The translations under genes and the position numbers were made by a program. Source: Atkinsonella hypoxylon (lineage: Eukaryota > Ascomycota > Sordariomycetes > Hypocreales > Clavicipitaceae). From it: a stretch of 64,000 bases of DNA. Position 1 is the first letter of the stretch. Each line of letters starts with the position of its first letter. Location of the stretch: positions 1 through 64,000 of the forward strand of contig JFHB01000114.1 in the NCBI GenBank assembly GCA_000729835.1, written 5' to 3'. This document shows, in pieces, positions 10,213-19,573 of the stretch. Under the pieces are notes generated by a model. The model saw only the letters and a list, made by a program, of their open reading frames with translations. It was not told where the DNA came from and searched no databases.

Positions 10213-11712
10213 ATGATATTATTATCAGCGCACACTCACCACTCGCCAAATCCGCCAACCGCCCCAAAAAGAAGGCCATGTGATCGCTGTCACAGACTCA
10301 AAGAACGATGTCGCTGGGTGATGGACAGTGCTAAAGCCTGTGAAAGGTGTGATCGTCTTAGAGTTGACTGCACCTCTCAGCGGCCGGTCCGCAAAGCAGG
10401 TCGAAAGCCGCGGCTGGCCTGCGGAAACCAGATGTCGCTACGAAGAAGTTCATCTCTATGGTCTCTGGCCAGTCCTACGCCGGGGCTAGCTCCCCGCATG
10501 GTCTTGTTCCCGAACATGAACAGGCTGGAAACATTCCTTCTAGATGCGACGATGCACAAACAGATGCAGGTGGACAAGTACATCATTGGACCGAGCTTTC
10601 GCGACCAACATCTTCAGTGCTTCGCGGACCATCTTGCGACGGGTCCTCCTTACGTCACGGATGCGTTCATCGCGTGTGCGACAGTCTTGGTTGGGAACGA
10701 TCATGTCAAGCAGCTTGTTTCCGGGCAGCAGATCGGGTTCAAAAGAGCTGCCTCGGCAGTCGCGTCGCTCCGCTCATCAGCGGCAACGATCCTCAGGGAC
10801 CATGATCTGATGGTCATGCTGATCATGGGCGTAGCCATGGTCACATTTGCCTTCCATAGCGCGGCCGCGGCACCGGAGCCGCTCTATCGACACGTTCTCG
10901 GCCTGGTCGGATCCTCGTGCCGCAATGATCCCACGTCGTTGAGGCAGCGAGTTGGGGAGAACGGGATCGCGTTTCTCGTCTGTCTGGTCGGCACGGAGAC
11001 CGAGACGTGCCTGATCAAATGCGAGGTTCCGACGCTCCAGATTCGGCCTTATGGATTCATGGACTGCGTCGATCGCTTCCTCGGCGTCTCGCTGCCCATG
11101 CTGGCTTACTTCTACGATATATGTTGTCTGGCTGGGGAAATTCGAGCTCTGACCAGGGGCGCAACATCGACAGGATCCTGCAGGAGGCTTCCTCGTGGAA
11201 TTAGAATGGCGATTCGGGAGCTGGAGCTTTCCATCGAGACATGGCGTCCTGCCGTGCCTACGGACTTCCTTCAAGGTCGTTTTGCAGACGCGGAGGTCGC
11301 TCTTATGTTGACGCAGTCGAAGACCTTGCGCTTGGCTGCCCTCCTGATTCTTCACAGACTGCAGCACCCGTATGGAAGGGAGGGGGCCAAAGCTGCCGCC
11401 ATGTCGAGCACGATTCTCAGCGAGCTCGAGATGGTGGTTCACCTGACGGGGAGATCGGTCCCGTTCTCTGATGTGCCGCATCTCGTGGCATGCTTCGAGT
11501 TAAATGACCCGATTGACAGGGAGGCCCAGTATTCCAAATCAGACAGCATTGTCGACTTTTCGCCGCATGTGCTTGTGGAGCATAAAGCGTGGCTATTCTC
11601 TTTTTGGGCGTCCATAGACGAGGATCAAGGACGGCACATATATTGGGATGATGTACAGACGCAGATTGGACTTCACGCTATGGCTCATACAGGTTTTCAC
11701 GGCGGTGCCTAA
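10213..11712 (+). CDS. Zn2Cys6 fungal transcription factor
   Basis: This is a single-exon, 499-residue protein beginning at the first ATG of the frame. Near the N-terminus (residues about 23-55) is a binuclear zinc cluster with spacing C-x2-C-x6-C-x11-C-x2-C-x6-C (CDRCHRLKERC followed by CERCDRLRVDC), which binds DNA at paired CGG-type half-sites in this family. The C-terminal two thirds is helical and leucine-rich, resembling the variable middle and activation regions of such factors, without a diagnostic subfamily motif. It converges on the MFS transporter, the two stop codons being about 100 bp apart. A regulatory link between them is plausible but only inferred. The target is unknown. Confidence 0.85.
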   Translation: MILLSAHTHHSPNPPTAPKRRPCDRCHRLKERCRWVMDSAKACERCDRLRVDCTSQRPVRKAGRKPRLACGNQMSLRRSSSLWSLASPTPGLAPRMVLFPNMNRLETFLLDATMHKQMQVDKYIIGPSFRDQHLQCFADHLATGPPYVTDAFIACATVLVGNDHVKQLVSGQQIGFKRAASAVASLRSSAATILRDHDLMVMLIMGVAMVTFAFHSAAAAPEPLYRHVLGLVGSSCRNDPTSLRQRVGENGIAFLVCLVGTETETCLIKCEVPTLQIRPYGFMDCVDRFLGVSLPMLAYFYDICCLAGEIRALTRGATSTGSCRRLPRGIRMAIRELELSIETWRPAVPTDFLQGRFADAEVALMLTQSKTLRLAALLILHRLQHPYGREGAKAAAMSSTILSELEMVVHLTGRSVPFSDVPHLVACFELNDPIDREAQYSKSDSIVDFSPHVLVEHKAWLFSFWASIDEDQGRHIYWDDVQTQIGLHAMAHTGFHGGA

Positions 11713-11814
11713 TGATAATGAGAAATGTCTGATAAGAGTGCCAGTCTACTGAACCGGCTCCTATGGAACACATGATACAGTGAAATATATAAACAAGATA
11801 GCGAGCGCTCCGTC

Positions 11815-13735
11815 TCATGGAATCGCAAGCATGCCACTGGTCTGACGATAGTTTGGCTGTCGCTTGGCATAGTCTGTGTATCTCCGTGCGGTCGCAGCCC
11901 TGAATGTCTTGCCCCAGATGAGCAGGACGATTGGCAAAAGCATGATGACAAAGACGAGTACAGCGACGAGAATCTGCTGATTGCGGAGACCCATGTTTCT
12001 GATCCATGGAGTAAGGATGAAGAGAACAACGACTGAGATGGCGTTTCGACAGAATATCACGCCGACGAGGGCATTTCCAATGATCTGCAGGAGCATTAGA
12101 GATATGTGATCTTGATGGATGCGAGTGTGGTGGAGAGAACTTAACGTCATGGTAGCAGTCCATGGCATACGAGAGGGAGACGTCTCCCGCGACAACAAGC
12201 GCGAAGCCGAACAAGGCCCATCCGACTGCAACAACCGGCCATGATAAACCCTTGAGAGAATTACCCCTGTCAGCTCGTTCTATCTTTCCTGCATGTACAT
12301 AGCAAAGGGAATTCAGGGGAAACCTACATAAGCCAAGCCCAAACCGCAGATGAGACAGCCGCCTGGTGCTAAGATAGCCAAAGGCAGGGCCATCCAAAGA
12401 CGCATCTCGGGTTCATACACACCGCCATTGCGTCTTGTCAGCCAGACAATGGACTTGTCGTTGAGGTATCCTCCGATGAACACGCCAGGGATGGAACTAA
12501 TGAAGGGAGCGAGGTTCATCAAGCCTACTCCTGAGGCCGAGAAGTTGTAAGGCGGATCGAACATGTACGTTGCTTGAATCGAAGTCAAGATGGCAAAACA
12601 GGCTAGCAGGCTGCCGAACGTCAACGCAGTGTACGTGATGGCCGGGAAGGTAAACAGCATGACAGCAGGCTGGTAGAAATCGCGCCATAAATCAGTGTTG
12701 CTGTTCGTTATCAAGGCCATGCGCTGACGATACGTCTTCATGGGAATGCTGTGGTCAATCTGGGGAGGATCACCGTGCTCCATGACCTCGCCGGCCCGCT
12801 CAGAGTGCTTGTCACCACCGGTTGCGGCCGTGTTCTCGCTGCGGAGCGCATCCCCTTCGTCTCGCGATAAGACATTGTGGACAAACTTGGTCTCCTCGAA
12901 GAAGAACAAGTTGATGACAAAGTTGATGCTGAAGAAGATGATGCACCACCACCACATCCATCGCCACCCCTGGCCGTTGATGATCTGTCCCGAGATGACG
13001 GGTCCGATGAAGCTGCCCGTCAAAGTACACAACAGGTAGTACCCATTCATCTCAGCGTGCTGATGCACAAAGTACAGGTCTGCAATGGTGATCTGCACGA
13101 TGACCTCGCTGATGGCTCCTCCCAGGCCGGAAATGATGCTGCTGCCGATGAGGTCGCCCCTCGTCTTGGTTTTGGCGAACCAGATGCACGCGATGAGCTG
13201 CACGAGGGTGCTGAACAGGTAGAGCGGGCGACGGCCATACTTGTGCACGAGAGGCACGAAGAAGATGCAGCCGAGGCCGAGGCCGCCGAAGGTGAAGGCC
13301 GACGCGGCGTTCAGGAAGTTGACGGAGAAGCCGAGCTCGTCTTGCTGCTGCTGCCAGGCCGCGAAGCCAATGTTCAGCTGGACGAAGGTGAGGAGGACGT
13401 AGAGCGATACGAGGGCGAAGTTGAGGTTCTTGCGCCAGCTTGTCCAGAGGAGAGGGTCGTTGGGGTTGTTTGAGGGACGCGGATGGAGGATGAGTCGGTC
13501 GGTGGAATGTTCTACTGTGGGTTTTTGTTAGTTGGCGGTTGCGAGTTTTTATATATAAATATAACTTGGGTGAGAAATGGAGAGTGAATATTTGATGGGA
13601 GAGGAAAAAAAAAAAAAAACCCCAATTTTTCCGGGCAAGACATAAAAGATGATTATGCTTACAGTCTTCAAGGGCGAGTGTTCCTGGAACCCAGAATGAC
13701 GAGTCGCGTGTCCCTCGTTCTTCAAGCGCCGCCAT
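11815..13735 (-). CDS. MFS transporter, DHA1-like
   Basis: This is a plasma-membrane-type major facilitator protein of 544 residues in four exons read on the minus strand: 13735-13663, 13514-12328, 12250-12146 and 12084-11815. It begins MAALEERGTRDS, and a cytosolic N-terminus leads into the TM1 region (NFALVSLYVLLTFV). The motif-A-like loop VHKYGRRPLYL is followed by further hydrophobic segments. A long central hydrophilic loop (about residues 230-290) precedes the second six-helix half. The exon 2/3 join uses the GTAGGT donor at 12327 and an AAG acceptor preceded by CTGAC, the choice that keeps the frame without a stop and gives a helix (GLSWPVVAVGWALFGFALVV). This architecture is typical of fungal DHA1 drug or polyamine exporters; the substrate cannot be read from sequence. 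Confidence 0.85.
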
Positions 13736-16700
13736 ATCGACAGTTGGCAGTTTTCTAAAGTGACGCTGCAGCTGTGTGTGACGCGAGGCCAACAACGAAT
13801 CTTGTAATACACAACCGATAGTGGATTAGTGCAAAGACGGGCTGATTGTCACACCCAAATCAATAATGGGTTGACCATGGCCTCGAGGAACCGGTGGCAA
13901 GGAGCAGCTATATATATATATATATATTCCCGCATAGATGGGCGTCAAACACAAAAAACCACCAACGGCAGATGTAAACGGGGAGAAAGATAGGTTTTCG
14001 GCGAGGGGGTCATCTTCGCCAGCCACTTACTCTGTTCGTGGGGCCTCAGCCATGCTGTCGTATAAACCACGCGCCCGGGTTCAACGGAGACACGTAGATA
14101 ATGATTTTCATCGAGCTAAGACCAGGACGAGGCGTCTCGGCAAATCAAAACGAAATACCTATAGACGCGCAGCAACGGATGTTTGTTAACATGCATGCAG
14201 GAGCAGCTAGGCCTAGAGGGGAATTTAAATGGGGCCGCTAACCAGGTTTCGGGGACGAAGGTTGCACGTATCAGAGGTCTAGATTAATAAGACCTTGATA
14301 AACCGTTCTGATAACAAGAGCGCTTGGTTCTTAAAAAGTAAAAAGTTTGTAATTATGGGATTTTGTGTTGATATAGGTCTTGGTTCAGAGAGATACTACA
14401 AGTAGGTCCTGCTTTACTAGTGTTGAGATAACCAAACCAAGGGTCTTTTTTGTTCATATGAACGAAGTCACTAGTACTAGTAACAACGATACGATAAGCT
14501 CAACTTTGATTTTGATTCTCCAAGTTGCTGGGGAAGGGAGGCTGTAGATATACCCTTATTCCATAGATGCCTTGGGTATCGTGGTGTTGTGGGTTAAGGG
14601 CATTGACCGCCTGACTCTGGACGTGGGGCATCGGCAACCCCGTGCAACCAATCAGCGGTCGCATTCCAAAGGAGGACTACTTCGCAGGCTGAGCTAAAAG
14701 GGAATGCATCCACCGACACCGCCTCGCATCGAATTTAACGCTACATGTGTTCACTCCGTAACGTTTTGACGCACCTTGGCACCGAAGCAGGCGAAGAGCT
14801 AGTTACAAGGGCCTACGGATTCCTCGAATGTTCTAGCCTCCCTTATCTCCTTGAGGACCGCAAAACTCCAGTTCACTTTTCCGCACCGACCGGCTAGTTT
14901 GAACCAGTGGAAATAGCTGCAATTAAAAGCCACATCCCGCACCAACTTACACTATTAACCACTAGTACGCTGATGCCAACCGAGTTCATCGGCTCCTAGG
15001 CGCAGGAGTTAGCTTCGGTGGAAGTGGGACTGCTGCTGCATCTTGCGGCGCTTAGACTTGCGCTAGTCTTCAGTCTTTACTTTATCAGCAGCTTTAACCG
15101 CAGTTGAGGTCCTAGTAAAGTGTCTCTCCCCCTATAGTAGGCTTCCTGCTATAGTAGTTGCTATAGTAGCCATCGCTTTACAGAACGAATTGATAAGAAG
15201 CATCCAATCAAGCATCACTGGCTTCTCCCGACACGCTCATTATATAGGCAAAGCCGGAAAGCTACGCTTCTCCCACTTTCCCTCCGACCCCTGCTGCTAT
15301 GTATGAAGACGCAAAACGCAGGGAAGGCACCGCTTCCCTAGTTGTAGAAGTTTCAGCAGACGTCGAAGTTCCAAAGCGCTACATGGCTGCTTATTTGCGC
15401 GGGATCGTGGACTTGCTCGATAGTTACGAAGGGCATTAAAGCCCGCAGACTTCCCCTACTATCAGCTACCAAGTGAAACCAGTTTTAACGTCAATGCCCC
15501 TTGCCATACACATACAATACGACGGGCTCTAGCAGAACGAGGCGTCTATAAACGACTAGTAAAGGAGGTTAAATTATGCCTAAAGACATCCGAATACAAC
15601 GATTAGGATGCGCAACAACACCGCCTGTATGGCATGCGTGCTTGTGACCACAAATTAGCATAACGTACAGTTTTCTTATCAATTCCACTAGAGATATAGT
15701 AACAAATAACAAAGCTCAAATCATAAGACTACAAGGCACTAGAGATCTAGAGATATCGCAAGAAAGAAGCAAGCTCAGGCTTGCGCACATGTGTAGAGGG
15801 AGATAAGAGGAGGAGTAGTTGTCGGGACAGTACACTAGTAGTATGAACCCTGGAAAGGAGGCTTAGTTCTTCTCCTCCTTTTCTTCTCTTCTTATCCTGA
15901 TAAATTGAGATAACGTTATTAGCGAGCTCTGAAGCCGTTAGGCTAGTCTCTTACAGTACTGCCACATAAGATATGTAGTGTTCTTGGCTGCACTACAATG
16001 TTAGCCAAAGATGGCTAGCTCCAGGAGCGCAACTTAGCTACAACAAATAATGCAGCGCACTTATCGCCTGTTAGAATGAGAATATCGAATAAACTTATCT
16101 TTAAGGTCTATTAACATCTACAATATCCTTTAGAGCCCTTTGGGGGCTTTACTAGGGCCTGTCTATAGCAGCTATTCTGTACAGCAAAATCCCATCGCCT
16201 TTGCCCGTAGATTTCAGGTTCTTCAACACCTTATAATACTTTGCGAATTTACTGACCAATGGCCGAACCAATGGCAATCTAGCACTTGAGCCCAGTTAGA
16301 AAGAAGGCTCACGACCGGGTTCCCCGCAGGACGGCCTTGCTGTAAAGATGCAAATCGGGAAGCTGCGCTTCTCCCTGCGTGCCCCCGCCTTATGTTTCAA
16401 CATCCCGCATTCCCGGAGGCAGGCATCACTTGGTCACCCCTCGGGACTTCGCCCCTCTATCTCGCGTCATCGCTTTGTGGAGAGGCCAATCAGCGTCTCG
16501 CAAATCGGCCGGTCTTCAATCTATATTCTATAACTATTCGACAGCCAAAGTCCTTCATCCCTTCCCACGAAGCACTGCCTGTATGCACACCATCTATAAG
16601 ATTGGACGGAAATATGCCGAGTGCGAAGATAAAGATAGCACGCCGTGTAAACACTTGCCTTGGTCCGTTCTCCGATGTCCGCCTGCGACACAGATTGGTG

Positions 16701-17053
16701 GGCGTCCCGGGCCCCGAGGCGGCCGATCGACCGTGAGGGCGCATTGATAGATCTAGAACATATTCCATCAGTGCGCTTTCAATGATTCCTGCTCATCATA
16801 GCGCGGAGACAGATAACCGATGCTCTTGAGGGCTGTCCATCGATTGCGCTTATTAATGAACTGGCTGATAAGGGCTCAAATTCACCTTTTCCTTCGCACT
16901 TTTCTCGCGATAGTCGAAAATCACTGCCCAACAGGCCTCTCTCTCACTCACTCGCTCGCTCGCTCGGTCTTCCGCTATACAACACTAGCACGAGCCTTCA
17001 CGTCTAGTTCAAAGTCAACGCGACGTCCCACGGACCACAACGTTGTCGTAAAC
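13736..17053. other. Long gene-poor region with likely transposon debris
   Basis: The first 300 bp are the MFS promoter, including a (TA)n run at 13909-13927. From about 14190 to 16345 no frame longer than 60 codons exists on either strand. On the minus strand around 15120-15000 short Lys/Arg/Gln-rich frames broken by stops suggest a decayed mobile-element gene, family not identified. The last 250 bp before the FAD oxidoreductase are pyrimidine-rich with tandem CTCG units and look like its promoter. Confidence 0.45.
13909..13927. repeat. (TA)n microsatellite
   Basis: Uninterrupted alternating T and A in the MFS 5' flank. Confidence 0.85.
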
Positions 17054-18642
17054 ATGGCTGGCGATATGCGTGCCGGGTTGCTGGCTAAACTCCATGCTCA
17101 GACTATGCAAGATCCCCAACTGCCAAGACAGAACCCGACAACGTCTTCCTGGCAGATGCCGCCGCATCCCACCCTTTCCGACGTGCAATCCGACTCACTG
17201 CCCACCAGCACTGACTACGCCATCATTGGCTCTGGTGTCACGGGATGCAGTATAGCCAGTAACCTGTTTGAAAACTCCTCTGAGACTTCTGAACCGTTCT
17301 CAATCACAGTTTTTGAGGCGCGCACCCTGACCAGCGGCGCGACAGGTCGAAATGGCGGCCTTCTCACCTCCTTTGTGCCAGAGGATTATAAGCTGCTCAG
17401 TAAGCATTTCGGCTGCGAGCAAGCTACCAAGATTGCGAGGTTTGCCAACAGAACGCTGGAGAAGATGCATGGGCTTGCCAATTCCACGGATGAGCTGAGG
17501 GATGCAAGTGATGTGAGGAGACTGCAGGATGTCATTTGCTTGCAGGACGAGCACGCGTGGCAGGAGGCGAAGGAGTCGTGGGATTTATATGAGCAGAACG
17601 TGCCCGAGGACAAAGGCAAGGCACGATTCTTGACAAGTGAGGAAGCGAAAAACGTGAGTATTTGGGGGTATATCCGTGCTCTTTGCCCCAGTAGTTCGCC
17701 TACATTGCTGCCTAGGGTCACGATGAGCTGACCAGATGACAACAGAAGTACAATGTGCACGCCAAATTCGGCGCCATGGTGTATCCAAACGGCGCTTTCT
17801 GGCCCTACAGACTCATAACCGGGATATGGGGTAGACTGCTTGAGCAGCACAAGGCGCGACTATCCGTGGAGACCATGACGCCGGTCACTGACATCACATA
17901 CGATGTTCATACTGATTCGCAACACCCCTATACGCTGCACACCCCGCGTGGGAACGTGCGTGCGAAAAAGGTGATCCACACGACAAACGGGTATACAGGC
18001 CACTTGCTGCCCGAGTTGCGTGGCAAGATATTTCCCTTGCGCGGCACAATGTCCGTCCAGACAGCAACGCCCGAGTTCGGGAATCATAGCCGTGAAGTAA
18101 CGTGGAGTTCCTTGGGCGGTGGGGGCTGTGATGAACAATCGCAAGTCATCGAGTTGGGAATGTACTATTCCAATCAGAACCCTCGAACAGGCGACATTTT
18201 CATAGGCGGAGAGAAGACCAAGATCACCGAGCTTCTCGTAAGTGACGATTCAACCATTGAAGCCAACTCGGCAGAAAACCTGTCTACGTTGCTGCCGCGG
18301 CTTTTCCCAACCGCTTGGAGGGACGGCGAGAGGCCCGAGGTCAAGAAGATGTGGTCTGGCATCATGGGATTCACGGCCGACCGCCTCCCTCTCGTGGGCT
18401 GTCTGCCGCGGGAGTTCACGAGACGGGGCAAAGAGGGCGGCGAGTGGATCGCGGCTGGGTTCAACGGCTATGGCATGCCGCTGTGTTGGTCCAGCGGTGA
18501 GGCCGTGGCGAAAATGCTATTGGGCATCCAGGTGGATGATTTCCTGCCAGAGGTGTTTGCTGCGTCGAGGGAGCGGTTGATGGACGAGAAGAGGATGAGT
18601 CCTGCTGCCTGGATGGAAATTATGCTCGCTGGGTATGTGTGA
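17054..18642 (+). CDS. FAD-dependent oxidoreductase, DAO family
   Basis: This is a 498-residue flavoenzyme in two exons, 17054-17653 and 17746-18642. The intron has a GTGAGT donor, a GAGCTGACC branch region and an ACAG acceptor. The dinucleotide-binding fold GSGVTGCSIASNL begins near residue 59, followed by a glutamate-ending strand (FEAR) and the flavin-proximal SGATGRNGG motif characteristic of the DAO (D-amino-acid and glycine oxidase) superfamily. The C-terminal half ends in GFNGYGMPLCWSSGEAVAKML, the second FAD contact region. There is no signal peptide, so a soluble, probably cytosolic enzyme is expected. Similar fungal proteins are loosely compared with gamma-glutamylputrescine oxidase; the substrate is not determinable here. 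The ATG at 17054 is chosen because the upstream in-frame extension is unlike coding sequence. Confidence 0.88.
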
Positions 18643-19573
18643 GCATGGCCTGTGCGAAGTACCGAGCAATAGAAGATTTAGAAGAAGAAGAAAATTGTAG
18701 AAAAATCAGAAGATTGTTCCCGCGCGGGCTGGTTCTTCATTTTGCATGCATACATGGGAGGTTTAATACATGGTTCCAACCGGAGCCGATGGCCAACAGT
18801 GTCGTCTTCTCAACAATTTGAGAGCCATACTGCCTGCCGATGGATGAGTGGGCAGCGCAGTAACTACTTGCTTGTAGTAACTAGGTACCTTCGTTCATGT
18901 AGATAGTTTTGTGGTTTTGTGGGCCCGACCTGTGGTGGGGAAAAGCACTAAACCAGATTTTAGAAGGTACGTGTCAGGTACCTACCTAGGTACAAACACA
19001 AACGAATGGTCACGCAAGTGTCAGAATGAATCCCTGGGATGTGAACTCTATGTGCCCTTCCGCAAATGCACTAATGAATAATTACCCTTTTTGATGGAAG
19101 GGGAATAATTACGGAGTGTCGAGGATGGCGATAGCTAAGGAAGAAAGTAGAGAGTGGTTCGTGAGAGTGGTACATGATTGAGAAAAGTGGCGATGGATAC
19201 CCACTTCGCATTAAAACCTTGAAGCTTGCGATCAAGTTTTCTTCTATTTTTCTTATCTGGAAATTGCACCGAATAGACAAAATCCATCATCATTTCATCT
19301 TTGAGATTCCATTTTATCGAGATCTGTTCATCTCTCTTTCGATAGCGGTGGACCCACACACCCCTCTCCTCCTTCGAAACTCGGGCTTGCGGGAAAAGTT
19401 TTCCGAATACTTTCAATCCTAGCTAGTCCTGTGGCACTGGTTGAAATCCATCATCTTCTGGCCGTTATCGTGTTTCTCCCTGTCTTGGCTTAATCCGTCC
19501 AGTCCCATCTTCCTGCCCCTCATCGTATGCTCTTTTCTTTGTGATTACGAACAAGCGACTTGCCACTGCCAAT
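18643..19573. other. Intergenic, 5' flank of ADE13
   Basis: It contains the palindromic series GGTACCTACCTAGGTAC near 18975-18992. The part from about 19420 to 19570 is pyrimidine-rich, fitting the ADE13 promoter. Overlapping opposite frames at 19135-19422 show no domain. Confidence 0.4.

Noticed and set aside
10777..11481. 234-codon minus-strand frame
   Set aside because: Antisense shadow of the Zn2Cys6 gene, without recognisable features.
12877..13473. 198-codon plus-strand frame rich in Asp and Glu
   Set aside because: It is the antisense of the MFS transporter; GC-rich codon bias keeps the opposite strand open.
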